This document shows, piece after piece, positions 1 to 8,785 of a stretch of DNA of 64,000 nt (positions are counted from its first letter, which is position 1; each line of letters opens with the position of its first letter). The translations under genes and the position numbers were made by a program. The DNA lies in the NCBI RefSeq assembly GCF_009208555.1, contig NZ_WFLI01000031.1, positions 1-64,000 of the forward strand. Reading direction: 5' to 3'. The stretch is from Janthinobacterium violaceinigrum. GTDB lineage: Bacteria; Pseudomonadota; Gammaproteobacteria; Burkholderiales; Burkholderiaceae_D. A model generated the notes under the pieces. It was given only the letters and a program-made list of their open reading frames with translations. It had not been told where the DNA came from and searched no databases.

Positions 1-693
1 TGCCTGCTGCTGTGCGGCCTGCTGGCCTGGCCGCTGGCCGGCCACCTGCGCCAGCCCGGCTTCCAGCACGACTACAGCACGGCGCGCGGCCAGTTCGCCA
101 CGCAGATCCTGCCCGATGGCAGCCGCATCGACCTCGATAGCGGCAGCGCCGTCGACGTGGCCCTGTACCGCGACCGGCGCAGCGTGCGCCTGCTGCGCGG
201 CCAGGCCATGTTCCATGTGCACGCCGATGCCGAGCGGCCATTCGAGGTCGTGGCGGGAGCGGCGACGGCGACGGTGCTGGGCACGCATTTTTCCGTGCGC
301 CATGTGGACAGCGCCACGCAAGTCAGCGTGGCGCAAGGCACGGTGCGCGTGGAAGGTGCCAGCGGCGCGCCAGCCGCCATGCTGCAGGCCGGCGACACCG
401 TCACCGTCACGCCGCACGGCATGCAAGCGCCGGCCAGGGTCAATGCGCAAGCCGTGGGCAACTGGCGCACAGGGCGCCTCGATTTCGAGGATGCCACCCT
501 GGCCGAGGCGCTGGCCGAATTCGAGCGCTATGGCGACACGGGCCTCGTGCTCGGCGATCCCGCGCTGGCGGGCCTGCGCCTGAACGGCAGCTTCGACGCC
601 AGGCTGCCCGCGCAATTTGCCGCCGCCCTGCCGCTGGCCCTGCCCGTGCGCCTGCTGCGCCAGGACGGCAAGCTGCATATCCTCGCCCGCTGA
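1..693 (+). CDS. FecR-family anti-sigma regulator, 5'-truncated
   Basis: The reading frame is open from base 1, so the start and N-terminal cytoplasmic part lie outside the window. The first visible residues form a hydrophobic stretch (LLLCGLLAWPLAG) consistent with the single membrane helix of FecR proteins. A FecR periplasmic domain follows (DGSRIDLDSGSAVDV, later VLGTHFSVRHV), then a C-terminal segment resembling DUF4974/STN (ATLAEALAEFERYG). In this family the protein relays occupancy of an outer-membrane receptor to an ECF sigma factor. It stands about 100 bp upstream of a TonB-dependent receptor with an N-terminal STN signalling domain, its expected partner. The sigma factor gene is probably just upstream, off the window. 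Confidence 0.87.
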   Translation, partial: CLLLCGLLAWPLAGHLRQPGFQHDYSTARGQFATQILPDGSRIDLDSGSAVDVALYRDRRSVRLLRGQAMFHVHADAERPFEVVAGAATATVLGTHFSVRHVDSATQVSVAQGTVRVEGASGAPAAMLQAGDTVTVTPHGMQAPARVNAQAVGNWRTGRLDFEDATLAEALAEFERYGDTGLVLGDPALAGLRLNGSFDARLPAQFAAALPLALPVRLLRQDGKLHILAR

Positions 694-736
694 TTTTTTG
701 AATATGCAAGGAAATAAAATCAATCCGCACGTCAGG

Positions 737-755
737 GTAAATGATACTCATTCGT
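737..755 (+). promoter_or_regulatory. Fur box upstream of the heme receptor
   Basis: GTAAATGATACTCATTCGT matches the 19-bp Fur consensus GATAATGATAATCATTATC at 13 positions, with a nearly perfect core (AATGATACTCATT). It lies 40 bp upstream of the receptor start, where bound Fur would block transcription when iron is plentiful. The ECF/FecR relay may act on the same promoter. Confidence 0.72.
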
Positions 756-794
756 TTTAACTATGAATGATCACCACATCACCATAGGAAAAAC

Positions 795-3716
795 ATGCAC
801 ATGACTTTACCGCGCCATCGCTTGCACGCCCGCCTCTCTCCCCTGTTCCTGGCCATCGGCCTGGCCTTCGCCACGCCCGCCCTGCATGCCGCCGCCGCGC
901 CGGCGCCGCAGGTGGAATGGCGCATCCCCGCGCAGCCTTTGAGCCGCGCCCTGAATGAACTGGCGCGCCAGGCCGGCATGGTGCTGCTGGCCGATGCGCG
1001 CCTGACGGAAGGCCGGCACAGCGCGCCGCTGCAGGGCCGCCATTCGCTGCCCGATGCGCTGCGCCAGCTGCTGGCCGGCAGCGGCCTGCAGGCGCAGCTG
1101 CAGGGCGGCACGACCATCATCATCAGCGCCGCCGCGCCCGTCGCTGCCGGCGCCGTACAGATCGGCACCCTGCGCGTGAATGGCCAGGGCGGCAGCGGCA
1201 CGTTCGAGGCCGATGACACGGACCCGGCCGACCTGCCCTACCTGACGCCGGCCGCCTCCGTGTACATCGGCCGCGAGCAGATCGAGCGCTTCCGCGGTAC
1301 CTCGCCGGCCGACATCTTCAAGGGCGTGGCCGGCGTGCAGGTGGGCGACAGCCGCAACAGCGGCGCCGTCGACGTCAACGTGCGCGGCATGCAGGGCCAG
1401 GGCCGCGTGCCCGTGCTGATCGACGGCAGCCTGCAATCGTCGACCGTCTACCGCGGCTACGCGGGCATCGCCGACCGCAGCTACATCGACCCGGACCTGA
1501 TCAGTGCCATCCGCATCGACAAGGGCCCGAACCTGTCGGCGCAGGGCGCGGGCGCCATCGGCGGCATGGTCAGCATGCAGACCCTGCGCCCGGAAGATAT
1601 TTTGCTGGCGGGCCAGCGCACGGGCGTGCGCCTGCGCGGCGGCATCCAGGACAACAGCGTCACGGCGCCCACGGATTTCGGCAGCGCGCCGCGCACGCAC
1701 CGCAACAAGCTGGGCGACCCGCGCAGCGGCTTTGGCAGCATCGCCGTGGCCACGCGCCAGGACGACTACGACCTGGTGGCCGCCGTCAGCCACCGCAGCA
1801 TCGGCAATTACTTTTCCGGCACGCAGGGCTTCGAACGCTACCAGCTGCCCAATGCATGGGGCGGCGACGATGGCGTGACGCAGTTCTTCAAGAAGGGCGA
1901 CGAAGTGCTGAACACGGCCAACCGCACCACCTCGGCCCTGCTGAAGGCCAACCTGCGCCTGCCGCACGAACAGAAACTGGAGCTGGGCTACCGCTATTTC
2001 GACAGCAGCTACGGCGAAATCATGCCCTCGCAAATCTACCGCAACAGCACCGGCAGCATTCCCCAATGGGACCCCAGCCAGGTGCGCACGAACGCGCTGA
2101 CGGCGCGCTACGAATGGAAACCCGAAGGCCAGAACCTGATCGACCTGAAGGCCAACCTGTGGCTGACGGACATGCAGAGCAAGTCGCGCAACGGCGACAT
2201 CTTCAGCAATCCGCTGGAAGGCAAGCCCAATCCGGGCGACCACGAATGCAAGGAATGTGTGGAAGTGCTGTACCTGGCGAAGAACCAGGCGCGCCGCGTG
2301 GGCGCGGACCTGACGAATACCTCGCGCTTCGCCACCGGCATCGGCGCGCTCAAGCTCGACTACGGCCTGTCCCTGCAAAATGAAGATATCGGCCCGGCCG
2401 ACAGCGTGCGCATCCTCGATGAAGACCTGAACGCCAATCACACGCTGCGCAACGGCAAGCGCCAGGAACAGAGCGTGTTCGCCTCGCTGCAGTGGCAGGC
2501 GCGCGACTGGCTGACCGTCGACGCGGGCGGCCGCTTCCAGCGCTTCGAGACGCGCGACCGCAACCGTCGCGCGGAACAGCAATACCACCCGCAGGGCTGG
2601 CAATGGGTCACCATGTGGGACAAGGACGGCGAGCAGATCGGCGCGGCGAAGTGGTACCAGGATGCGCAGGGCCAGTTCACGCCCGCCACCAATCCCGCGC
2701 TGGTGGGCGGCATGGTGGAAAACTATGGCACCGACCCCGTGCCGCTGGACGTCGCGCGCGTCGACGACTGGAGCGGCAACGGCTATGTCTTCCGCGACGC
2801 CATCCCCGGCCAGTTCAAGTACAGCACGCCGATCCGCCGCAAGGACCACGGCTTCTCGCCCACCGTCGCGCTGACGGCGCGCCTGTCCGACAGCGTCAGC
2901 CTGTTCCTGCGCGACGCGCGCGGCTTGCGCATGCCCAGCCTGTACGAATCGACGATGGGCTTTTCGGCCACCTATTCGTCGCCGCTCAAGCCCGAGCGCA
3001 GCCACAACCGCGAAATCGGCGTCAGCGTGGTCAAGGACGGCGTGTGGAGCGCCAGCGACAAGCTGCGCCTGCGCGTGTCCTACTTCGACAACGTCACGCA
3101 CGGCTACATCACGCGCCGCCCGATCCCGGACCTGCCGGCCTATGCGCAAAACTTCTCGATGGCGAACACGGACAAATACAGCGTCTCGGGCGTCGAGCTG
3201 CAATCGGCATATGACCGCGGCACGGTGTTCGCCGATTTTTCCGGCACCTGGAACCGCAAGACGATGATCTGCGACGCGGCCACGGCAGCCTATCTGCGCA
3301 AGGCCAGCAGCTGGAAATCCGATATCTGGAACACGCCAGACTGCTCGCCCATCGGCTTTACCAGTTCCTACGTGAGCAACCACATCCAGCCCAAGCTGAG
3401 CGCCAACCTGACCCTGGGCACGCGCTGGCTGCAGGAAAAGCTCACGGTGGGCACGCGCCTGACGCACGTGGGCCATCCGCTGGCGCGCCAGGACGACAAG
3501 GCCGTATGGCAGACGTGGACGGGCACCTCGCCGCAGGTGCTGACGCAGGCCTACACCCTGGCCGACCTGTTCGCCAGCTACAAGATCACGCCCAACGCCA
3601 CCCTCGACGTGGCGGTGGACAACCTGACGGACCGCTACTACCTCGATCCGCTGACCCTGAGCCTGATGCCGGGACCGGGCCGCACGGCACGCGTCACCTT
3701 CGGCATGCGATTTTAA
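795..3716 (+). CDS. TonB-dependent heme/hemophore receptor with STN signalling domain
   Basis: An outer-membrane receptor of 973 residues. An N-terminal signal peptide ends near ATPALHA. An STN domain (about residues 35-115, VEWRIPAQPLSRALNELARQ) interacts with the FecR-type protein. The plug domain (about 150-270) contains VDVNVRGMQGQGRVPVLIDG, and the rest is a beta-barrel ending in GMRF with a C-terminal Phe. The following gene encodes heme oxygenase, so heme or a hemoprotein is the likely substrate (HasR/hemoglobin-receptor type). LRMPSLYES occupies the place of the FRAP/TRAPSM region of heme receptors. A CKEC pair near residue 480 may form a disulfide in an extracellular loop. A second in-frame ATG at 801 has better spacing to AGGAA at 786. 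A Fur box lies upstream. Confidence 0.88.
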   Translation: MHMTLPRHRLHARLSPLFLAIGLAFATPALHAAAAPAPQVEWRIPAQPLSRALNELARQAGMVLLADARLTEGRHSAPLQGRHSLPDALRQLLAGSGLQAQLQGGTTIIISAAAPVAAGAVQIGTLRVNGQGGSGTFEADDTDPADLPYLTPAASVYIGREQIERFRGTSPADIFKGVAGVQVGDSRNSGAVDVNVRGMQGQGRVPVLIDGSLQSSTVYRGYAGIADRSYIDPDLISAIRIDKGPNLSAQGAGAIGGMVSMQTLRPEDILLAGQRTGVRLRGGIQDNSVTAPTDFGSAPRTHRNKLGDPRSGFGSIAVATRQDDYDLVAAVSHRSIGNYFSGTQGFERYQLPNAWGGDDGVTQFFKKGDEVLNTANRTTSALLKANLRLPHEQKLELGYRYFDSSYGEIMPSQIYRNSTGSIPQWDPSQVRTNALTARYEWKPEGQNLIDLKANLWLTDMQSKSRNGDIFSNPLEGKPNPGDHECKECVEVLYLAKNQARRVGADLTNTSRFATGIGALKLDYGLSLQNEDIGPADSVRILDEDLNANHTLRNGKRQEQSVFASLQWQARDWLTVDAGGRFQRFETRDRNRRAEQQYHPQGWQWVTMWDKDGEQIGAAKWYQDAQGQFTPATNPALVGGMVENYGTDPVPLDVARVDDWSGNGYVFRDAIPGQFKYSTPIRRKDHGFSPTVALTARLSDSVSLFLRDARGLRMPSLYESTMGFSATYSSPLKPERSHNREIGVSVVKDGVWSASDKLRLRVSYFDNVTHGYITRRPIPDLPAYAQNFSMANTDKYSVSGVELQSAYDRGTVFADFSGTWNRKTMICDAATAAYLRKASSWKSDIWNTPDCSPIGFTSSYVSNHIQPKLSANLTLGTRWLQEKLTVGTRLTHVGHPLARQDDKAVWQTWTGTSPQVLTQAYTLADLFASYKITPNATLDVAVDNLTDRYYLDPLTLSLMPGPGRTARVTFGMRF

Positions 3717-3756
3717 TGTGATTCATCCTTATAATAGAGAGCAGAAACGACCCATC

Positions 3757-4377
3757 ATGAATGCAGCAAGCGATACCAGCATCACCCATAACGCCATCCC
3801 GACCAACCCTGCGCCGACCCGCAGCCAGCGCCTGAAAGCCGACACCATGGCCACCCACGACCTGCTGGACCAGCGCATCATGGCCAGCGCCCCGTTCTCC
3901 AGCCGCGCCAGCTACGCGCGCTTCCTGCAGGCGCAGTACGCGTTCTTGCGCGACGTCGATGCGCTGTACGACAACGCGCAGCTGGCCGCCCTGCTGCCGG
4001 ACCTGGAACAGCGCCGCCGCTACGCCAGCATCGCGGCCGACCTGCACGACCTGGACACGGCCCTGCCGGCCGATGCGGCCACGCCGCCATTCGACGCGCA
4101 GCTGGACCTGGCCACGGCGCTGGGCTGGCTGTATGTAAGCGAAGGCTCGAAGCTGGGCGCGGCCATCCTGTACAAGCTGGCCGGCAAGATAGGCCTGGAC
4201 GAGCATCACGGCGCGCGCCACCTGGCCGGCCATCCGGACGGGCGCGCGCGTCACTGGCGCGAGTTCACGTCCGTGCTCGACACGGCCACCCTCGACAGCG
4301 CCGGCGAAGCGCGCATGATCGACGGCGCGCGCGCCGCCTTCCTGCTCATGCATGGCCACGTGGAGGCCTGCGCCTGA
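3757..4377 (+). CDS. hemO: Heme oxygenase, bacterial HemO/BphO type
   Basis: A predicted cytoplasmic enzyme that opens heme to biliverdin, CO and iron. The family signature is visible: an N-terminal RLKADTMATHDLLDQ segment carrying the likely proximal heme ligand (His34 from this start), and the distal-helix motif LGWLYVSEGSKLGAAIL with GARHLAGHPDG after it. The ATG at 3757 gives 206 residues, the usual family length; an in-frame GTG at 3718 would add 13 residues and overlap the previous stop region. It is 40 bp downstream of the receptor gene, and its stop overlaps the next start as TGATG, so the three genes look like one heme-uptake operon. The product would release iron from imported heme. 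Confidence 0.9.
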   Translation: MNAASDTSITHNAIPTNPAPTRSQRLKADTMATHDLLDQRIMASAPFSSRASYARFLQAQYAFLRDVDALYDNAQLAALLPDLEQRRRYASIAADLHDLDTALPADAATPPFDAQLDLATALGWLYVSEGSKLGAAILYKLAGKIGLDEHHGARHLAGHPDGRARHWREFTSVLDTATLDSAGEARMIDGARAAFLLMHGHVEACA

Positions 4378-5525
4378 TGGAAGAGCCAGTGACCCGGGCA
4401 GGCGCGGAAGCCCACACGGCACGCCTGCGCCGCTGGGCGTGGACGGCCGCCGGCATGCTGATGGTGGCGCTGGGCGTGATCGGCGCCCTGCTGCCCGTCA
4501 TGCCGACGACGATCTTCCTGATCCTGGCGCTGGCCTGTTTCAGCCGCGCCTCGCCGCGCCTGGAGCACTGGCTGCTGCACCATCCGCGCTTCGGCGCGCC
4601 GCTGCGCCAGTGGCGCGAACACCGCGCCGTGTCGCGGCGCGGCAAGGCCATGGCCTGTCTGGGCATGGCCATCGGCTTTGTCGCCATGTGCCTGGGCCAT
4701 CCGCCATGGTGGGTGATCGCCATGGTGGGCGCGATGGAAATCGCCGTCATCATCTATCTGCTGCGCCGCCCGAACGGACCGCCGCCAGCGGCCGGCGCAA
4801 CACCGGCGCCGCCCACGGACTGGCGCCGTCCGCTGACGGTTGCCGCCGTCTTCGCCATGCACGGCGCCCTGCTGGGCTGGGCGCTGTACCAGCGCGCACC
4901 CGCCACGCCCGTGCTGGCCATCGTGCCCGACGCCGCGCAGCCGGCCATGCTGCTGTTGCTGCCCGCCGCCCCGCCCCGGCCTTTGGAGCAGAATCTTGCT
5001 GAACAGGTCAGCGCGGCCGCGACACCGTCCGCCGCCATTGTCAAAAAAATAGCACCAGCCATCCGCCAATTCGTGCTGCCGCAGCCCGAGGCGGCGCCCA
5101 TGCCGCCGCAAGCGGAGAGCCTCGCCGCCGTCGCCGAGGTGCGCCATGCGCCCGTGACGCCGGCGCCGGCCGCGGCGCTTTCCGTGGCGGCGGCGCCCCC
5201 TTCGCCCGCCCTGCCGCCCGCGCCGCAGGAGCAGCACAGCGGCGTTTCCAGCTGGGAAGGCAAGGTACTGGCGCGCATGGAACGCTTCCGCCGCTATCCG
5301 ACCGCCTCGCGCGCAAGACAGGAACAGGGCGTGGTGTATCTGCGCTGCCGCATAGACCGCGATGGCCAGGTGCTGGCCGCCGCCATCGAGCACAGTTCCG
5401 GTTCCGCGGCGCTGGACCAGGCCGCGCTGGACACCTTGCAGCGCGCCGCGCCGCTGCCGCGCATCCCCAAGGAACGGCCGGATCCGCTCGAATTGTCGAT
5501 CCCCGTCGAATTTTCTATCGGCTGA
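4377..5525 (+). CDS. YbaN (DUF454)-TonB fusion protein
   Basis: A 382-residue protein with two recognisable halves. Residues about 16-131 form a YbaN/DUF454 inner-membrane domain (GVIGALLPVMPTTIFLILA, then FSRASPRLEHWLLHHP). A second membrane anchor at about 150-172 (LTVAAVFAMHGALLGWAL) has the alanine-rich helix with a His typical of TonB. A Pro/Ala-rich linker of about 120 residues, suited to crossing the periplasm, leads to a TonB C-terminal domain over the last 90 residues (ERFRRYPTASRARQEQGVV, ending PVEFSIG). The start codon overlaps the heme oxygenase stop (TGATG), implying translational coupling. The TonB half probably energises the receptor of this operon. YbaN has no settled function, though such genes are seen near heme genes. 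Confidence in the domain calls is high; the functional link is inference. Confidence 0.85.
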   Translation: MEEPVTRAGAEAHTARLRRWAWTAAGMLMVALGVIGALLPVMPTTIFLILALACFSRASPRLEHWLLHHPRFGAPLRQWREHRAVSRRGKAMACLGMAIGFVAMCLGHPPWWVIAMVGAMEIAVIIYLLRRPNGPPPAAGATPAPPTDWRRPLTVAAVFAMHGALLGWALYQRAPATPVLAIVPDAAQPAMLLLLPAAPPRPLEQNLAEQVSAAATPSAAIVKKIAPAIRQFVLPQPEAAPMPPQAESLAAVAEVRHAPVTPAPAAALSVAAAPPSPALPPAPQEQHSGVSSWEGKVLARMERFRRYPTASRARQEQGVVYLRCRIDRDGQVLAAAIEHSSGSAALDQAALDTLQRAAPLPRIPKERPDPLELSIPVEFSIG

Positions 5526-5719
5526 GCGCCAAAAATCCGCTTTTGCTCTTGCAAAACATCCGTATAGACATTATTTGCATATTCAAAGCAAGATTCTGTC
5601 GTAGGAGTAATAACACGATCGGAGGTATACTACGCAACCGACGTTTCAGGCCGGCCCGATCCATCCCGATCCGGCCCCTTTACCCGCCTGTCACGGTCCA
5701 ATAAAAAAGGAAACACTGC

Positions 5720-6529
5720 ATGACCACACCACACCGTACGCCGGTGATTCGCATCGATGGCGCAAACAAGACCTTCGCGCTGCCCAAAGGCGAACAATTC
5801 CACGCGGTCAAATCGGTCACGCTGGAAGTCTATCCCGGTGATATTTTCGGCCTGATCGGCAAGAGCGGCGCCGGCAAATCGACTTTGCTGCGCCTGATTA
5901 ACCTGCTCGAACGCCCCGACAGCGGCACCATTACCGTGGCCGGGCGCGAACTGACAAGCCTGAGCAAAAGCGCCTTGCGCGACGCGCGCCAGAATATCGG
6001 CATGATTTTCCAGCAATTCAATCTGCTGCAAAACGCCAGCGTCTTCGACAACGTCGCCTTCCCATTGAAAATCCATGGCACGGCCAAGGGCGAGCAGATC
6101 GCCGCCAGGGTCGAGGAATGCCTGGCGCTGGTGGGCCTGTCCGACAAGCTGCACAGCTATCCCGCGCAATTATCGGGCGGGCAAAAGCAGCGCGTGGCCA
6201 TCGCCCGCGCGCTGGCCAGCCACCCGGACGTGCTGCTGTGCGACGAACCGACGTCCGCGCTGGACGCGGAAACGACGCGCGCCCTGCTCGACACCCTGCG
6301 CGACATCAACGCGCGTCTGGGCGTGACCATCGTCATCGTCAGCCATGAGCTATCGGTGCTGGGCGCCATCTGCAACCGCGTGGCCGTCGTGGAAAACGGC
6401 GCCATCGCCGAACAATTCGACCTGAGCGACACGGCCACCCCGCGCAAGACGGCGCTGGGACGCGAGCTGGCTTACTACGGCACCGAGGCGTTTGAAGCCA
6501 CCGCATGGAAGGATGCAACACATGTTTGA
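5720..6529 (+). CDS. metN: Methionine ABC importer ATP-binding protein
   Basis: The ATPase of a MetNIQ-type importer. Walker A is GKSGAGKST at residues 47-55, the Q-loop region is GMIFQQFNLL, the ABC signature LSGGQKQR, Walker B VLLCDEPTS, and the switch His lies in VSHE. The N-terminal region and gene order match MetN. At 269 residues it is shorter than E. coli MetN (343) because the C-terminal NIL domain, which senses methionine and causes trans-inhibition, is missing. Transport may therefore not be feedback-inhibited in the usual way. Its last 8 bases overlap metI. The 194-bp upstream gap has a TATACT at 5626 but no convincing -35 box, and I recognise no riboswitch there. Confidence 0.9.
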   Translation: MTTPHRTPVIRIDGANKTFALPKGEQFHAVKSVTLEVYPGDIFGLIGKSGAGKSTLLRLINLLERPDSGTITVAGRELTSLSKSALRDARQNIGMIFQQFNLLQNASVFDNVAFPLKIHGTAKGEQIAARVEECLALVGLSDKLHSYPAQLSGGQKQRVAIARALASHPDVLLCDEPTSALDAETTRALLDTLRDINARLGVTIVIVSHELSVLGAICNRVAVVENGAIAEQFDLSDTATPRKTALGRELAYYGTEAFEATAWKDATHV

Positions 6530-7196
6530 AGAATCGATCAATAACGTCATCAACCTGCTGCCGGAAATCTGGGTGGCCCTGGGCCAGACCATGACCATGC
6601 TGGGCATCGGCCTGACGGCCGCCATCCTGATCGGCGGCCCGCTGGGCATCCTGCTGTTCCTCGTCTCGGAAGGCCAGTCGCTGGAAAACCGCCCCCTGTC
6701 GACGATCCTGGGCTGGCTGGTCAATACCGTGCGCAGCTTCCCCTTCATCATCCTGCTCGTCGCCCTGACGCCGTTTACACGCATCATCGCGGGCACTTCG
6801 ATCGGCCCGCTGGCAGCCAGCGTGCCGCTGTCGTTTGCCGCCATTCCCTACCTGGCGCGCCTGGTGGAACAGAACCTGCGCGAAGTGCCGCGCGGCGTGA
6901 TCGAGGCGGCGCATGCCATGGGCGCGTCGGAGATGCAGATCATCTTCCGCGTGCTGCTGGTGGAAGCGCGCTCCGGCCTCGTGCTGGCCCTGACCGTGCT
7001 GTCGATCAGCTTCCTGTCGTATTCGGCCGTGGCCGGCGTGGTGGGCGGCGGCGGCATCGGCGACCTGGCCATCCGCTACGGCTACTACCGCTTCGAGACG
7101 GACATCATGGTCGCCACCGTGGCCATCCTGATCGTGCTGGTGCAAACCATCCAGTTCGCCGGCACGCGCATCGCCAAGCGCCTCGACAAACGTTAA
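6522..7196 (+). CDS. metI: Methionine ABC importer permease
   Basis: An inner-membrane permease of 224 residues with five or so hydrophobic segments and the EAA-loop motif EAAHAMGASEMQIIFRVLL that contacts the ATPase. The region SYSAVAGVVGGGGIGDLAIRYGY is characteristic of MetI. The ATG at 6522 is chosen because GGAAGGA at 6507-6513 sits 8 bases upstream, although an in-frame ATG exists at 6492. The gene overlaps the end of metN by 8 bp, so the two are translationally coupled. It forms the membrane channel for methionine (L- and probably D-) together with the MetN dimer. Confidence 0.93.
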   Translation: MFEESINNVINLLPEIWVALGQTMTMLGIGLTAAILIGGPLGILLFLVSEGQSLENRPLSTILGWLVNTVRSFPFIILLVALTPFTRIIAGTSIGPLAASVPLSFAAIPYLARLVEQNLREVPRGVIEAAHAMGASEMQIIFRVLLVEARSGLVLALTVLSISFLSYSAVAGVVGGGGIGDLAIRYGYYRFETDIMVATVAILIVLVQTIQFAGTRIAKRLDKR

Positions 7197-7221
7197 TCCC
7201 CATTCAGAAACAAGGACATAC

Positions 7222-8049
7222 ATGAACCACATACGCCGCAACCTGCTCCTGGCCGCCGCCAGCCTGGCCTTCGCCACCGCCGCCCATGCCAAGGACCAGA
7301 AAGAACTCGTCATCGGCACCAGCTCCGGTCCGTATTCCGACCAGCTGAAGCTGGGCATCAAGCCTATCCTGGAAAAACAGGGCTACAAGGTCAAGATCGT
7401 GGAATTCAACGACTATGTGCAGCCGAACTACGCGCTGGCCGAAGGTTCGCTGGACGCCAACGTGTTCCAGCACATCGTGTATCTGACCAAGTTCGCCACC
7501 GATAACAAGCTGCCATTGAGCTCCTTGATCACCGTGCCGACCATGCCGATCGGCCTGTACGGCGGCAAGCAGAAAACGCTGGCGGACGTCAAGAACGGCG
7601 CCACAATCACCATGCCAAACGATCCCACCAACCAGGCGCGCGCGCTGGTGATGCTGGGCAAGATGGGCTGGATCAAGCTGAAACCGAACGTCGACCCGCT
7701 GCGCGCATCCGAGCGCGACGTGCTGGAAAACCCGAAGAAGCTGAAACTGGTGCCGCTGGAAGCGGCGCAGCTGCCACGTTCGCTGGCCGACGCCGACTAC
7801 GCTTTTGTGAACGGTAACTTCGCCCTGGCCGCCGGCATGAAGCTGACGTCCGCCCTGAGCGTGGAAAAGATCTCGGACAGCTACATCAACCTGGTGGCCA
7901 TCCGCACGGCCGACAAGGCCAAGCCATGGGTCAAGGACCTGGAAGCGGCCTACCGCTCGCGCGCCTTCCTCGACGCGACGAACAAATACCTGCCCGGCTA
8001 CGAAAAGACGGACTACCAGCTGGCACTGGAAAAGACGCTGAAAAAATAA
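7222..8049 (+). CDS. metQ: MetQ/NlpA-family methionine-binding protein
   Basis: The solute-binding protein of the importer, 275 residues, beginning 25 bp after metI. The signal peptide (MNHIRRNLLLAAASLAFATAAHA, cleavage before KDQKELVIG) lacks the lipobox cysteine of E. coli MetQ, so this version is probably a free periplasmic protein. Family motifs include LVIGTSSGPYSDQL, the NPNYALAEG-like QPNYALAEGSLDANVFQH, and DPTNQARALVMLGKMGWI. A rho-independent terminator follows 18 bases after the stop, closing a metN-metI-metQ operon. Confidence 0.92.
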   Translation: MNHIRRNLLLAAASLAFATAAHAKDQKELVIGTSSGPYSDQLKLGIKPILEKQGYKVKIVEFNDYVQPNYALAEGSLDANVFQHIVYLTKFATDNKLPLSSLITVPTMPIGLYGGKQKTLADVKNGATITMPNDPTNQARALVMLGKMGWIKLKPNVDPLRASERDVLENPKKLKLVPLEAAQLPRSLADADYAFVNGNFALAAGMKLTSALSVEKISDSYINLVAIRTADKAKPWVKDLEAAYRSRAFLDATNKYLPGYEKTDYQLALEKTLKK

Positions 8050-8066
8050 ACCGCTGCATGCCATGC

Positions 8067-8096
8067 AAAAAGGACGGCCAAGGCCGTCCTTTTTTA
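8067..8096 (+). terminator. Rho-independent terminator after metQ
   Basis: An 8-9 bp GC-rich stem (AGGACGGC pairing with GCCGTCCT) with a tight loop is followed by a run of T on the plus strand. The A run before the stem would also let it work on the minus strand for ompW. Confidence 0.88.
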
Positions 8097-8130
8097 TTGT
8101 CCGCACCGCGCGGGCGCAGTCATGCCATGC

Positions 8131-8748
8131 TTAGAAGCGGTAGCCGACGCCGACGCCGATCAGCAGCGGATCCACCTTGACTTCGCTGGCCTTGGCGCCG
8201 CCGATGAAGACGTCGCTGCGGATCTGCACTTTCTTGATGTCGAAGTTCAGCGACCAGTTTTTATCGAGCTTGTAGTCGACGCCAGCTTGCAGCGCGAAGC
8301 CCCAGCTGTCGTGTTCCAGGCGGCCGGCGCCGTTCAGCAATTTCACATCGGAAATATTCGTGTAGTTCACGCCTGCGCCCACGTAAGGGCTGAACTGTTT
8401 TTCAGGCATGAAGTGATATTGCAGCGACAGGGTCGGCGGCAGGTGCTTGAACGTGCCGATATTGTTACCGTCGAGCTTGACGTCATGCTTTTGCGGATAC
8501 GTCAGGATCAGTTCGGCAGCGATATTGGGGGTAAAGAAATACGAGATATCGATTTCAGGAATCGTCTTGCTGCTGACATGCAAACGGTCGGATGCGCCCA
8601 CGCCGCCGATCGGAGCAGATTTGTCGGCCGGGTCGAGGTGCACGGCGCGTGCACGAACCAGCCATGGGCCTTCCTGTGCCATTGCGTTACCGGCGAATGC
8701 GCCAATGGCGGCCAGGACGATTGCTGCTGCAGTTGCGGACTTCTTCAT
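8131..8748 (-). CDS. ompW: OmpW-family outer-membrane protein
   Basis: A small eight-stranded barrel of 205 residues. The signal peptide ends AGNAMA before QEGPWLVRARAVHL, the standard start of mature OmpW. Other family landmarks are the segment TIPEIDISYFFTPNIAAELIL, FSPYVGAGVNYT, KNWSLNFDIKKVQI, and a C-terminal aromatic residue (VGVGYRF) recognised by the BAM machinery. OmpW proteins form narrow hydrophobic channels and in enterobacteria respond to oxygen availability. That fits the perfect FNR-type site about 72 bp upstream of this start. The convergent metQ terminator may serve both genes. Confidence 0.93.
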   Translation of the reverse strand: MKKSATAAAIVLAAIGAFAGNAMAQEGPWLVRARAVHLDPADKSAPIGGVGASDRLHVSSKTIPEIDISYFFTPNIAAELILTYPQKHDVKLDGNNIGTFKHLPPTLSLQYHFMPEKQFSPYVGAGVNYTNISDVKLLNGAGRLEHDSWGFALQAGVDYKLDKNWSLNFDIKKVQIRSDVFIGGAKASEVKVDPLLIGVGVGYRF

Positions 8749-8785
8749 TCTAGTTCCCTCTTTTTGTCGTTAAGTAACGCTGCGA

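Noticed and set aside
807..3476. Long open frame on the minus strand opposite the heme receptor
   Set aside because: High-GC DNA opens long antisense frames; this one is opposite a clear receptor gene and its translation has no recognisable domain.
5526..5719. SAM riboswitch before metN
   Set aside because: I could not recognise the conserved core of any SAM riboswitch class; only a weak TATACT -10-like box is visible.
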